Notes: a model not told the origin generated them from the sequence alone. A stretch of DNA of 64,000 nucleotides from Brevibacillus fortis (GCF_003013395.1 NZ_PXZM01000006.1:1-64000); one strand, 5' to 3'; numbered from the stretch's first letter, positions 32,020-41,272 are shown. Numbers and translations: made by a program.

Positions 32020-32530
32020 AGAAAACCGCAACGAAAATCTACTGCCTGTGGTTCAGAAGCCAACCGAGCTGGTTCCTGTCGTATTACCGGAAAAACACCA
32101 GCGATTTTATGATAAATTGCGTGAGAAAATGGAAACGTTCATCAAAGATAAAGGAGTCAATGAGTCTGTAGCCAACTTTATTTTGCTTGCGCCAGACTTG
32201 TTCGTTCTCTTAGCACGACTGATGTTGGACAAGCGAGTAGGTGTTCAATCAAAAGCATTAGCAGGTGTGGCTGTTGCCTACTTCATTACCCCGATTGACT
32301 TTATTCCGGAAGTATTAATCGGTGGTTTTGGACTTGTGGACGATGTCATTTTGGCTGTTTATGCCCTACGCAAGATATTGGTCGATATCGATGAAGCGAT
32401 TGTGCGTGAGCATTGGAATGGAGAAGAAGATCTCTTGGCGGTCATTACAAAGGTCATTAAGTCTGCGGATGATCTAGTCGGCAAGAAAATTGTGCGAAAG
32501 CTGGAAGAAATCCTGTTCCGAAAAAAATAA
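32012..32530 (+). CDS. YkvA-like DUF1232 protein
   Basis: A 172-residue protein with the DUF1232 signature VAVAYFITPIDFIPEVLIGGFGLVDDVILAVYALRKIL near residue 85-125, a short amphipathic or membrane hairpin. The hydrophilic N-terminal part is helical. It overlaps the DedA gene by 8 nt, so the two are co-translated and may act together at the membrane. Function unknown. Confidence 0.85.
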   Translation: MSEENRNENLLPVVQKPTELVPVVLPEKHQRFYDKLREKMETFIKDKGVNESVANFILLAPDLFVLLARLMLDKRVGVQSKALAGVAVAYFITPIDFIPEVLIGGFGLVDDVILAVYALRKILVDIDEAIVREHWNGEEDLLAVITKVIKSADDLVGKKIVRKLEEILFRKK

Positions 32531-32549
32531 GCTAGGATGGGACAAATAG

Positions 32550-33497
32550 ATGAAATATTTAATGGATTATCAAGAGGGAGAGCGTGTTGTCGCTTTTTGC
32601 CTGATTAAAAACAAGGAAGCTGGTGTAGCCAGTAATCAGAGTGAATACTTGAATCTGGAGCTGGGAGATCGCTCGGGTACGATCATGGCAAAGCTATGGG
32701 ATGTTAATGCAGAAATGAAGGAATGGATTAACGTCAAATCTGTCGTAAAGATCGACGCTGCCGTCCAAATGTATCGAGGGAAAAAGCAATTGGTGATTCA
32801 ACGGATCAGACCGGCTGCCGCATCAGACGAAGTTCAGATGGAGTCGCTCATTCCGATCTCGCCAGTCCCAGTGGATGAACTGTGGACGAAGCTTACCCAT
32901 GCAGTCGACAGCTTGCAGAGTGCCACGCTCAAGGCAATCATTCAAGAAGCTCTGGCTACAGAGGAGATTCAGGATCGCCTTCGCCATTATCCAGCTGGCG
33001 TGCGCATGCACCACAACTATTACCATGGGCTGCTCGAGCATATTGTCTCTCTATTGACGGCAGCACAGAGCCTCTTGCCACTGTATCCACATGTGGACAG
33101 GGATGTACTGTACGCGACTTGTATCTTGCACGATATTGGAAAACTGTACGAGCTATCTGATCCCATCGCCCCGGATTACACGACGCCGGGCCAGTTGATT
33201 GGTCATCTGGTCATGGGAGTCGAGATGGTGAGCGGCATTTGCCAAAAGCTAGATATTTCTGTAGGGGACGCTGAGGTTCTGCACTTGAAGCATTGTATTT
33301 TGAGTCACCATGGAGAGGTAGAGAATGGCTGGGGCAGTGCTGTATCTGGGAAAACGCCTACAGCTGTCATGTTCCATTACCTGGACCAAATCGACAGCAA
33401 AATGAATGCTTTGAGCCAAACACTAGGGGACATGACGGAAGAAGAGGAATGGGCATATGCTGGCGTGCTAAGACGAAAAGTCTGGCGCGGGTATTAA
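32550..33497 (+). CDS. yhaM: 3'-5' exoribonuclease YhaM
   Basis: A 315-residue exoribonuclease of Firmicutes that trims short single-stranded RNA. The N-terminal OB-fold domain (about 5-95; EYLNLELGDRSGTIMAKLWD) binds RNA. The C-terminal HD domain (about 150-290) carries the metal-binding motif CILHDIGKLYEL and a later HH pair (LSHHGEVENGWGSAV). Length and end (EEEEWAYAGVLRRKVWRGY) fit the family. A terminator follows. Confidence 0.94.
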   Translation: MKYLMDYQEGERVVAFCLIKNKEAGVASNQSEYLNLELGDRSGTIMAKLWDVNAEMKEWINVKSVVKIDAAVQMYRGKKQLVIQRIRPAAASDEVQMESLIPISPVPVDELWTKLTHAVDSLQSATLKAIIQEALATEEIQDRLRHYPAGVRMHHNYYHGLLEHIVSLLTAAQSLLPLYPHVDRDVLYATCILHDIGKLYELSDPIAPDYTTPGQLIGHLVMGVEMVSGICQKLDISVGDAEVLHLKHCILSHHGEVENGWGSAVSGKTPTAVMFHYLDQIDSKMNALSQTLGDMTEEEEWAYAGVLRRKVWRGY

Positions 33498-33506
33498 TCA
33501 AGTTTG

Positions 33507-33549
33507 AAAAAGCCAACTGCTTAGCACCAACAAGCAGTTGGCTTTTTTT
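33507..33549 (+). terminator. terminator of yhaM
   Basis: AAAAAGCCAACTGCTT pairs with AAGCAGTTGGCTTTTT, followed by further T. Confidence 0.92.
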
Positions 33550-33621
33550 CGATAAATCAGAAACGTTTCTTCTATCAAGCTCGTCTTATCTATTAATGTC
33601 TTGTAATTAGGGGGTATTTAT

Positions 33622-35181
33622 GTGAAAAAGCGAAACAGGGCTGCTATGCTCATACTGGCAGTCACGATGGTTACAGCACCAGTGATACTTCTGCATCCGT
33701 ATTCTTCCTATGCGTATGATGGCAAATCGAGTCTGGAACCCATTGAGTTGCCAGAAGACATCGTCCACTTGTTAAACGAATTGAAAGAGGACTATGTGCC
33801 TCACATGAAAGACCTTCATGTGGACTCATACGGAGGGACAAGCAATTCGGGGTATGTTATTAATCTTTCGGATCGAAAGAGTGTCATTACCACCAATACG
33901 ACGCTCAATATCTCCACAAATGCAGAGGGAGATATGACCAAACTTGTCCTTCATGATGTGAACCGGGACAAAACAACCAAAATCAATAAAAAAGAAGCCT
34001 ATCAAAAGGCAGTGGATTTCATTCGAAATTACATAGCGGTTGACCATGTTATTTCCTCGCAAGCAATGCTCTCTTCAGATCGTGCATCAGAGCTGGATCA
34101 TCTGGCAGTTGTCAGTGTCTATCCACAGTTGAACAATACATGGGTGGACAAAGAGACAGCACGGGTCATGGTTGACGCAAAGGGTCAGGTTGTCCGTTTT
34201 CAACAAGAAAAGGTAAAGCTTCCTACTGCAGCAGAAGTAGCGGACCCAAGCAAGGCTGTACCGCTCGAAAAGGCAGGGAAGGAATGGCAAGACAAGGTGT
34301 CCTTGGAATTGGTATACGATGAGTCAGCGGGCAAGCTCGTTTACCTGCCTGACCAATTGCCAACGATAGATGCTCTGTCTGGTGAAGAAGTTCCGTCTGT
34401 GTATAAAACAACGAGTGAAACGATGAAAATCAAAGGAACAGCTGACATGGGCGTCTGGCGTGACACGAAAAAAATGGAGCAGATGCTCGAGAAGGATTTC
34501 GGCCTGAAGCTGAATCAACGCACGTACAAAAATGTAAAAGAAGACAAACAATATAAAAATAGTGATATCGATCGCCATGAGTGGAATGCCAGCTCATATC
34601 AAAGCGCGTGGATTACCCTCGACCGAAAAACAAAATCACCGATCGAATTCAAACTGGACGGATCCGTGGAAAAGGAGCTCGAAAAGCCGCTCACGCATGA
34701 CGAGGCAAAAGACCTTGCCATTACCTTTGTGGAGAAATACTTGTTGTCCAAAGAACAATCTTTCTCCGTGAAGGAGAAGAGTCTTGTGGAAAATCTGCCG
34801 GGGTGGGCGGATCAAAATTTGGTGCGGCCGATCAGTAGCTTTGCTTTTCATCCTGAGGTTAACGGTATCCCTACCAAGAGCCCACTATTCTACATTGAAG
34901 TGGACGCCAAGAAGGGCAATGTAGTCCTTGCTCAAGTAAATGACCTGCCGTCCATGCCTGCTACCATCAGTAAAGACGGTATTGTCAAGGATGAGAAAGC
35001 AAAGGATGCGTATGTCAAAGAGGCAAATCTGCGCTTGGCATACTGGTATCCGAAGGTAGGTACCCATACAGCGAAACTGCCGCAGTTAGCCTATTTACCG
35101 ACAGCCGATGCCAAGTCTCTGCAAATCGATGCTGCTACGGGTGCAGTGGAAGCAACCTGGCTGGAATGGAAAGCTAACTAA
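33622..35181 (+). CDS. secreted protein with YcdB/YcdC (PepSY-like) repeats
   Basis: A 519-residue exported protein. Signal peptide of about 30 residues (RNRAAMLILAVTMVTAPVILL, cleaved near YAYDG). The rest carries two YcdB/YcdC-type repeats, each with an amphipathic helix followed by beta strands (KINKKEAYQKAVDFIRNYI and PLTHDEAKDLAITFVEKYLL, each followed by PRF-like strands). These domains are related to PepSY and may inhibit or chaperone wall enzymes. GTG at 33622 after TAGGGGG. It is not the SleB partner YpeB, as the N-terminal region is different. Function unknown. Confidence 0.82.
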   Translation: MKKRNRAAMLILAVTMVTAPVILLHPYSSYAYDGKSSLEPIELPEDIVHLLNELKEDYVPHMKDLHVDSYGGTSNSGYVINLSDRKSVITTNTTLNISTNAEGDMTKLVLHDVNRDKTTKINKKEAYQKAVDFIRNYIAVDHVISSQAMLSSDRASELDHLAVVSVYPQLNNTWVDKETARVMVDAKGQVVRFQQEKVKLPTAAEVADPSKAVPLEKAGKEWQDKVSLELVYDESAGKLVYLPDQLPTIDALSGEEVPSVYKTTSETMKIKGTADMGVWRDTKKMEQMLEKDFGLKLNQRTYKNVKEDKQYKNSDIDRHEWNASSYQSAWITLDRKTKSPIEFKLDGSVEKELEKPLTHDEAKDLAITFVEKYLLSKEQSFSVKEKSLVENLPGWADQNLVRPISSFAFHPEVNGIPTKSPLFYIEVDAKKGNVVLAQVNDLPSMPATISKDGIVKDEKAKDAYVKEANLRLAYWYPKVGTHTAKLPQLAYLPTADAKSLQIDAATGAVEATWLEWKAN

Positions 35182-35189
35182 TAACCAGT

Positions 35190-35223
35190 ACCCGATATGG
35201 TGTAGAAGCCATGTCGGGTTTTC
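35190..35223 (+). terminator. terminator of the YcdB/C gene
   Basis: ACCCGATATGG pairs with CCATGTCGGGT (one G-T pair) across TGTAGAAG, followed by TTTT. Confidence 0.8.
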
Positions 35224-35350
35224 CATTTCATCATTATCGGAATTCATAAACACTTCAAGGTAGGTAGGATTTTTTTTCTTTTTGTAGAATATCTTCTTGA
35301 TTCCCATTTGAATTGGCAAACAATGCCGATCACGAGAAGGAGAAAGTGCA

Positions 35351-36346
35351 ATGAAACGGCCAACTTATACCCTACCAAGTATTGTAAAAAAGGTATTCCG
35401 GCCCGGTGAGCGCTCCCTTCCACGTACGGAGATCTGCTCCCGGATGGAAGCGAATGAGCTGAATGCTTTTTTGGATCTGGACTGCAAGACAATACTGGAT
35501 AAAGTGTTGAACATGGAGCAGTCTCCTGTGCGAGTTGGAAGCTCAGAGGCGATCGTAGAGGTCACTCACCAGCCGCATCAGGTGTACGACTTGGCTTATC
35601 GCTTTTTGCGCGATAGCCAAACACCGAAAAAGCTAGAGCAAATTGTCGCAGAGCTGCGTCGTCAAACGCAGTTTGGTTGGAACCAGATTCTTCGTATGCT
35701 GCAATTGGAACGCGATCCTCGCTTTGTGCAATATCAAGGCGACAGCAGATGGTTTTTGGCAGAGTGGATGTTGGGCAATGACCAAGTGTATGCGTTTTGC
35801 CGCGACAATGGCATTACGCAGGTAGCTGCTCGCACATTAGTCCATTTTCTGGAGCAGGAAGTAGGGATTGCTGCAGATGCTGCTTTTCTCCCTGCGCAAG
35901 ATGACCGCTTCCGCATTGACGGTGATACCATGTACATCATTGCTCGTAGCGAAGATTCCAAGGAAGAGCAGGTGGCCCTCGAGGTTGCTGTTGCTGCCCC
36001 TTCTGTATCGATAGGAAACAGCGAGTCCGTCTCAGAAGAAATTGCATCGGAAGAACCAGCGAATCCCTTACACCAGGTGGAAGAACAACAAGAAGTACTA
36101 TTTACTAAGGAGGAAGCTACTATGTCTACCATTACCAACCAGCAAGTTCTTGAGGAAGTACAAAAACTGATGCAAGATGCCATCAACCGCTTGGAGACAA
36201 GAAACCATGAAATGTCCCAAGAAGTTGTCGCTCATTTTCAACAAAGCAATATGCAAGCTATAGAAGTGCTAATGAAAGAGAAACATAAGCATGAGCAGAT
36301 CGTACTTGGCATTCAACAGGTGCTGGCGACCAGTGAACAACAATGA
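35351..36346 (+). CDS. hypothetical protein with winged-helix-like region and coiled-coil tail
   Basis: A 331-residue protein I cannot assign. Residues about 75-140 (YDLAYRFLRDSQTPKKLEQIVAELRRQTQFGWNQILRMLQLERDPRFVQYQGDSRWFLAEW) have the spacing of a HARE-type winged helix: helices, then DPRF and a W-F-L-EW strand. A low-complexity acidic linker (about 200-260) leads to a coiled-coil C-terminal part (QKLMQDAINRLETRNHEMSQEV). It overlaps the next gene by 4 nt (ATGA). This is probably a DNA-associated or scaffold protein (inference from shape only). Confidence 0.65.
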   Translation: MKRPTYTLPSIVKKVFRPGERSLPRTEICSRMEANELNAFLDLDCKTILDKVLNMEQSPVRVGSSEAIVEVTHQPHQVYDLAYRFLRDSQTPKKLEQIVAELRRQTQFGWNQILRMLQLERDPRFVQYQGDSRWFLAEWMLGNDQVYAFCRDNGITQVAARTLVHFLEQEVGIAADAAFLPAQDDRFRIDGDTMYIIARSEDSKEEQVALEVAVAAPSVSIGNSESVSEEIASEEPANPLHQVEEQQEVLFTKEEATMSTITNQQVLEEVQKLMQDAINRLETRNHEMSQEVVAHFQQSNMQAIEVLMKEKHKHEQIVLGIQQVLATSEQQ

Positions 36347-36618
36347 GTAAACTTGAGGCTACGATCCGGTTAGAGCAGAGATTTGCCTTCCTGCGCGAGG
36401 TTATCGCGGGCTATCGGATTCGCCTTCAAGACATGGAGCAGGAAGTGGTGGAGCTTTTTTCCGCCAACCAGCTCTCTGCTATTTCAGCATGCATGGGCGA
36501 GAAGCAGCGCATCGTCAGGTTGATGAATCGACTGGAACAATTTATTGTTCAATGGGAAAGCAACAACACGGATGTGGGTATCGCACATGAACCAAAGCGA
36601 GAACACTTGAACACATGA
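36343..36618 (+). CDS. small helical protein
   Basis: A 91-residue soluble helical protein (ATIRLEQRFAFLREVIAGYRIRLQDMEQEVVELFSANQLSAISA) with coiled-coil character. Its start overlaps the stop of the preceding gene in an ATGA arrangement, so they are coupled. Its pattern resembles the coiled-coil end of that protein (helix of alternating E-V-L, then cluster MGEKQRIV as against MKEKHKHEQIV), suggesting that both belong to one complex. Family unknown. Confidence 0.6.
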   Translation: MSKLEATIRLEQRFAFLREVIAGYRIRLQDMEQEVVELFSANQLSAISACMGEKQRIVRLMNRLEQFIVQWESNNTDVGIAHEPKREHLNT

Positions 36619-36699
36619 CGAATAATGCGGTAAAATAGGGGGATTGTGCATGATTCCCCGCGCATGCCGCGTGGGATGGAAAGGAGATCCAAACCCTCT

Positions 36700-38769
36700 A
36701 TGTCGGTAGGAAGAAACGAACTGTGCCCTTGTGGGAGCGGAAAAAAATACAAAAAATGCTGCGGGGTTGTCACTCCAATTACGGAGCTGCGTAGCCGCCA
36801 CGAGCAAAAGCTGCAAAAAGAATACGCTGGCTGGGTCGAAAGACTGAACCATTTTGTCGGCGCAAATGTAACCAGCGAGACGATTCAAGAAGCGCGGAGT
36901 CGTTTTGCCGAAGAGGTTGGTTTGACCCAAGAGAGTGTCGCACGTCCTGAATGGGCAGCGCATTTCTTCAATTGGTGTGTATTGGACCTCAAAACAGGTG
37001 GAAGCACGCTGCTTGAGAACTATATCAAACAGCATGGACGTCGGATGGAGCCTGATCTTCGCCGTGCGTTTGCTGGATTGCACCTGAATGTTTATGAAAT
37101 CGTAGAAGTGGATCGTGATGTCATCACGGTTCAACAACCGATTTCCGAAGAAAAACACTACCTGCTTCGTGCCAATACGTTGAATGTTGTCCCTGGACAA
37201 TTGATCGTAGGGCGCCTGCTGAATCTAGGTCTGCGTGATATGCTCTTCTCTGGCAGCATCATCTTGCAGCCACATGTCAAGGAAAGCCTGCTCGAGTGGT
37301 TACACCAACATCCAGAAGTAGAAGCTGCGAAAACAGATACGAGCGAGAGAAGTTATACGACAGAGCTGTATCACTTCATCGTTCAATTTGGCGAAGCGGC
37401 AAGCGAGACAGAAGCACCGAAGCAAGATTCGCTCCTGCGACGCACTTATGCCATGCCAGATCGTAAACAGCTGCTGAAAGTAATCGAGTCGAATCCTGCT
37501 TTTGAGCTGAAAAAACGGGACGGAGCTCGCGAGACATGGGTCTATGCGACACGCAAGGAAGAGCATTTGTTCCCGAATTTAAAGGATGCCTTGCTGGAGC
37601 TATACGAAGTACAGGCAGAAGTGATTTTGCAGGATGACAGCCTGGTTCTGGAAGGGTATGCGCCGCAGTTGGACGAAGTTGCAGAACTTTTGCTGCTGCT
37701 TGCATTTGAGAAAGAAGAGGAGATTCGCGTTCTTACTTCAACGGGCTCTCGTTTGTCCAAAGGAACTCTGTTTATCACGAGTCAGCCTACTTTGCCACCA
37801 AAAGTGTTGCAGTGGGCAGTCCAAACCTATTTTGCTGAAAAATGGCTGGTTACTTCCCATGAACAGCTCGATGATTTGGCTCCGCTCTTGGTTGCGGCTA
37901 CAGACAACGAGGCGTTGCATGAAAAACTCCACAAGCTGATGGAGCAAATGGAACAGGATCATAAAATCGGACAAGGCTTGGCTCGCTTTATCCGAATGGA
38001 CATGCTTCGTCCTCGCCTCTCGTTGTCAAATGACAGCCTGCATGTGCATAACCTGCTGCGCCGTCCGTTGATCGAGGGCTTGCCGGAGAGCGTGTACACC
38101 GTGCATCCTGACAGACTTGCGGACATCAATCGCTTCGTGCAAGAGATGACCGAAGGCAAGTCGGAAGCAACCGTTAAAAAGTACGATGAGGTCATGAACA
38201 ACTTCCGTTCATTCGTCAGAGGAGCGTTTGGCCCATCTTTCACATGGGAGAAGCTGCGCAGAGAGGACCTGGTATACTTCCTCGTCCACGACATTTTCAC
38301 GCGCACGGACGCAACGACCAAAACGTTGGCAACAAATCTGATGTCTGTTTTGACGGCCTTCTTCAAGTGGCTGGATAAGCAAGGACCATACGCACTTTAC
38401 TCTGTCATGCAGCCATTGTTCGCAGAGTTGAAAGAAACATTGCCGGAAGCCTATCGCTTGCGTGGCGTGCTGGAAAAAGAAGCGACTCAAAATCTTTACA
38501 GCAACCCGATGGTGATCAAAGATATCACGGAAGAATCGATGCTCGTGCAAGAGATCACTTCCTCTGGATGTACGGCAAAACTTTCAAATGGCGAGACAAT
38601 CAATCTGTCTATTGGCGCCGAATTGGGTGCTATGCTGGCAGCAGATTGGATGATCCATGGCTTGTTCGGTCAAGGTGAGGACGGTAATTGGAGACTGTTC
38701 GGTACGCCTGAGGTGTATCCGCCAGTCATTGCCCAAGTGCTGGGCGCACCAACAGGAGTTTTGGTATAG
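36700..38769 (+). CDS. SEC-C zinc-motif protein with integrase SAM-like region
   Basis: A 689-residue protein. It begins with a SEC-C motif (GRNELCPCGSGKKYKKCCG, a zinc-binding CxCx8CC like the SecA C terminus). The middle (about 30-460) is unassigned and mainly helical. Residues about 467-563 have the layout of the N-terminal SAM-like domain of tyrosine recombinases (SEATVKKYDEVMNNFRSFV, LRREDLVYFLVHDIF, TLATNLMSVLTAFFKWLDKQG), but no catalytic R-H-R-Y domain follows. The C terminus (570-689) is again unassigned. ATG at 36700 is preceded by AAGGAGA at a longish 12 nt. Third gene of the uncharacterised locus. Confidence 0.8.
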   Translation: MSVGRNELCPCGSGKKYKKCCGVVTPITELRSRHEQKLQKEYAGWVERLNHFVGANVTSETIQEARSRFAEEVGLTQESVARPEWAAHFFNWCVLDLKTGGSTLLENYIKQHGRRMEPDLRRAFAGLHLNVYEIVEVDRDVITVQQPISEEKHYLLRANTLNVVPGQLIVGRLLNLGLRDMLFSGSIILQPHVKESLLEWLHQHPEVEAAKTDTSERSYTTELYHFIVQFGEAASETEAPKQDSLLRRTYAMPDRKQLLKVIESNPAFELKKRDGARETWVYATRKEEHLFPNLKDALLELYEVQAEVILQDDSLVLEGYAPQLDEVAELLLLLAFEKEEEIRVLTSTGSRLSKGTLFITSQPTLPPKVLQWAVQTYFAEKWLVTSHEQLDDLAPLLVAATDNEALHEKLHKLMEQMEQDHKIGQGLARFIRMDMLRPRLSLSNDSLHVHNLLRRPLIEGLPESVYTVHPDRLADINRFVQEMTEGKSEATVKKYDEVMNNFRSFVRGAFGPSFTWEKLRREDLVYFLVHDIFTRTDATTKTLATNLMSVLTAFFKWLDKQGPYALYSVMQPLFAELKETLPEAYRLRGVLEKEATQNLYSNPMVIKDITEESMLVQEITSSGCTAKLSNGETINLSIGAELGAMLAADWMIHGLFGQGEDGNWRLFGTPEVYPPVIAQVLGAPTGVLV

Positions 38770-38782
38770 ATCCACTACGCAT

Positions 38783-38816
38783 AAAAAACCCGAGGATTCG
38801 TGTCCTCGGGTTTTTT
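38783..38816. terminator. bidirectional terminator
   Basis: AAAAAACCCGAGGA pairs with TCCTCGGGTTTTTT. It lies between convergent genes. Confidence 0.92.
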
Positions 38817-38847
38817 GTCTTTGTCTTGATTTGTTTTTGCGTATAAA

Positions 38848-40065
38848 TTAATGAGCCCATTCGCGGAGTGCCTTGTCTTTCGGCAGCAAAAAGCCCATAA
38901 ACCCGATCAACGGGAGGAACGAACATAATAGAATGACAAAGCTCAGACTGTAGAGATCGGCGAGATAGCCGAATACGAGAGCGCCCATGCCTCCCATTCC
39001 AAAGGCAAGCCCGATAATCAGTCCGGATACGGTCCCGATTTTGCCAGGCAATAGCTCTTGCGCGTATACGACCGTGACGGAAAAGCTGGAAAGCATGATA
39101 AAACCGCTGATCATCAGCAATGGAAAAGTCCAAAACCCTGAGACGTAAGGCGTCAGCAGTGTCAGTGGAAGTGAACCGAGTGTGGAAATGATGAGCAAGT
39201 TTCTTTTACCGAATCGGTCCGACAGCGGTCCCCCAAAAAATGTCCCAATCGCGCCTGCGAAAAGGAAACCAAAAATGACGAGCTGTGCACTGGCGTACTC
39301 CATATCTTTGACATACATCAAATAAAACTGGTAAAAGCTTTGATAGCCAGCATTCATCCAGGATCGTACACTGACGATGGCAATCAAGAGGCCGAGGGCA
39401 ATCAGCCGCTTGTTCCGATTCGTATACGTGACAGGTGCGGCAGTAGCCTTTTTCAAACGCTGTTCCCCACGATACCATAGAGCAACATAGAGCAAGATGC
39501 CGCTAGCTAATAGCGCGGGCAGAAGAAACCAGGCAGCCCCTGTCTGTCCCAGGTTCGCAAAGACTAGAATAGTCATCAGGGGAGCGAGTGCTTGCCCAGC
39601 ATTTCCACCTACTTGAAAAATCGATTGCCCCAGCCCTCTGCGAGGACCGGATGCCAAGTGGGCGAAGCGTGAGGCTTCTGGGTGGAAGATGGCTGAGCCA
39701 ATTCCAACACAGGCGACAGCTACGAGAACGAAATAGTAATTGCCGGAGAAAGCGAGTGCCAGCATCCCCAATCCCGATACGATCAAAGCCAGTGGTGGCA
39801 ATAAAGGGATCGATTTGCGATCGGAGAAGTAACCGACGAATGGTTGCAAAACAGATGAAGTAAGATTCATGACGAGTAAAATCATTCCGACTTGTGTAAA
39901 CGTTAACGCCAGGTTTTTCTCTACAATAGGAAGCAATGCAGGGATGACTGCTTGCAAGCTGTCGTTTAACAGATGCGCAATGCTAATGGCAAATAGCATG
40001 CGGTAGACAGTCGGTGCCGTAGTCCCTGCTGGCGTAGAGTGAATGGGTGTCGATGAGGCACTCAT
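38848..40065 (-). CDS. fsr: MFS exporter of the fosmidomycin-resistance type
   Basis: A 405-residue, 12-segment drug exporter. Family signature regions: MLFAISIAHLLNDSLQAVIPALLPIVEKNLALTFTQVGMILLVMNLTSSVLQPFVGYFSDRK at the N terminus, GIGSAIFHPEASRFAHLASGPRRGLGQSIFQVGGNAGQALAPL in the fourth/fifth segments, and GGPLSDRFGKRNLL for the second half. These motifs are characteristic of Fsr-like proteins. It probably pumps small phosphonate-like or aromatic compounds; substrate untested. Confidence 0.9.
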   Translation of the reverse strand: MSASSTPIHSTPAGTTAPTVYRMLFAISIAHLLNDSLQAVIPALLPIVEKNLALTFTQVGMILLVMNLTSSVLQPFVGYFSDRKSIPLLPPLALIVSGLGMLALAFSGNYYFVLVAVACVGIGSAIFHPEASRFAHLASGPRRGLGQSIFQVGGNAGQALAPLMTILVFANLGQTGAAWFLLPALLASGILLYVALWYRGEQRLKKATAAPVTYTNRNKRLIALGLLIAIVSVRSWMNAGYQSFYQFYLMYVKDMEYASAQLVIFGFLFAGAIGTFFGGPLSDRFGKRNLLIISTLGSLPLTLLTPYVSGFWTFPLLMISGFIMLSSFSVTVVYAQELLPGKIGTVSGLIIGLAFGMGGMGALVFGYLADLYSLSFVILLCSFLPLIGFMGFLLPKDKALREWAH

Positions 40066-40294
40066 GTCAGTTCATCCCCAACCTTTCTTTCGTAGCTAAC
40101 TTTTCAGTTTGGTTCAATGTAGCACGGATTCTACAGGACGTCATCCATAAACAACGGGAATATGATGGCCGGAAATAAAGGATTTGATCTGTCAGGAAGT
40201 TTTTAAAAAGGTAGGTAAATGGAGAAACGCTGTCGAAAAAAGAGAGGAGCACAATGGACTAGACCATGAGCAGAAGGCTAGGGGGAATGCTGGA

Positions 40295-41248
40295 ATGCTG
40301 GAAGGTATAACAGAATACTGGCTATGCGTGGGAGGGGCCAACGTTGACGTGCAGGGAGTCACTTCTGCCAGACTGTTGCCTGGAACAAGTAATCCGGGTG
40401 AAGTGCATCAAGCAGCAGGCGGCGTAGCTCGAAACGTGGCGGAAAATCTGGGATGGCTAGGAGAAGAAGTGCAGCTGTTTGCTCTGGTGGGAGAAGATGC
40501 AGATGGCGAGTGGCTAAGACAGGTCACAGCAAATAGTGGAGTTGCTACCCATGGCATGCTGCGAATCGCAGGAAAATCGACTGGGCGTTACTTGGCTATT
40601 CGTGATCGTGATGGTGAATTGTACACGGCTGTTGCAGATATGGAACTAAATGAAGAGTGGCCAGCGGAGATTGTCCAGCAAGGTCTCAAGCGTTTGCCTC
40701 AGGCTGCAGGTTTGTTCCTAGATGCCAATCTTCCCGTCGATGTCATGCGGGCATTTTTGGCGGAAGCAAGGCGACTTGACAAAAAGATTATCGTGGACCC
40801 TGTTTCTGTGAAAAAAGCAGAAAAATGGAAAGGGTTGCTTGAAGGCGTTCATATACTTGTCGCAAGCATTGAAGAACTGGAAGTGTTAGGTGGCCAATCG
40901 CTCCATTCCTATAATGATGTGGAAGCATGCGCGAAAAAATTGGTGGCAGAAGGAATTCATCAGGTCATGGTCATTTGTGGGGAAGCAGGGCTGTGGCTGT
41001 GCACCGCCCATGAGGAAAAATGGCTTGCTGCACCGACTATGCCGATTCGGGAGGCAGCGGGAGATGTGTTTGCAGCGGGTATCATTTACGCTCAAAACAA
41101 AGCATGGTCCCTTACAGAACAAGCAGCTTTCGGTGTTGCTCTGGCGGAGATGAGAACAAAGGGAAATGGCCGATACGATATCGATGCTCTTCTGGCACGA
41201 AAAGATTACTATGCTGCAAAAGAAAGACAGATCATCGACAGAGAATGA
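40295..41248 (+). CDS. PfkB-family sugar kinase, pseudouridine-kinase-like
   Basis: A 317-residue ribokinase-family protein. N-terminal motif CVGGANVDVQGVTSARLLPGTSNPGEVHQAAGGVARNVAENLGWLG matches PsuK-type kinases. The C-terminal PfkB signature is REAAGDVFAAGIIYA: the anion-hole and base Asp (GD) are present, while the usual first Gly of GAGD is Ala. PsuK phosphorylates pseudouridine for breakdown by PsuG; no psuG gene is adjacent. Start ATG at 40295 after AGGGGGG; earlier in-frame codons lack ribosome sites. Confidence 0.82.
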   Translation: MLEGITEYWLCVGGANVDVQGVTSARLLPGTSNPGEVHQAAGGVARNVAENLGWLGEEVQLFALVGEDADGEWLRQVTANSGVATHGMLRIAGKSTGRYLAIRDRDGELYTAVADMELNEEWPAEIVQQGLKRLPQAAGLFLDANLPVDVMRAFLAEARRLDKKIIVDPVSVKKAEKWKGLLEGVHILVASIEELEVLGGQSLHSYNDVEACAKKLVAEGIHQVMVICGEAGLWLCTAHEEKWLAAPTMPIREAAGDVFAAGIIYAQNKAWSLTEQAAFGVALAEMRTKGNGRYDIDALLARKDYYAAKERQIIDRE

Positions 41249-41272
41249 AAATACATAGCTTGACGTACACTA
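41243..41272 (+). promoter_or_regulatory. candidate sigma-G promoter of the small 41305 gene
   Basis: GAATG (41243-41247) matches GHATR exactly. After 18 bp, TACACTA (41266-41272) fits CATnHTA at five of seven bases. It overlaps the 3' end of the kinase gene. Confidence 0.4.

Noticed and set aside
33622-35181. YpeB, the missing partner of SleB
   Set aside because: It has PepSY-like repeats, but the signal peptide, length of the N-terminal domain and motifs fit the YcdB/YcdC group, and it lies 24 kb from sleB.
38101-38391. Prophage or integrative element suggested by the integrase-like region
   Set aside because: There is no catalytic recombinase domain, no att-like repeats, no tRNA target and no phage genes nearby.
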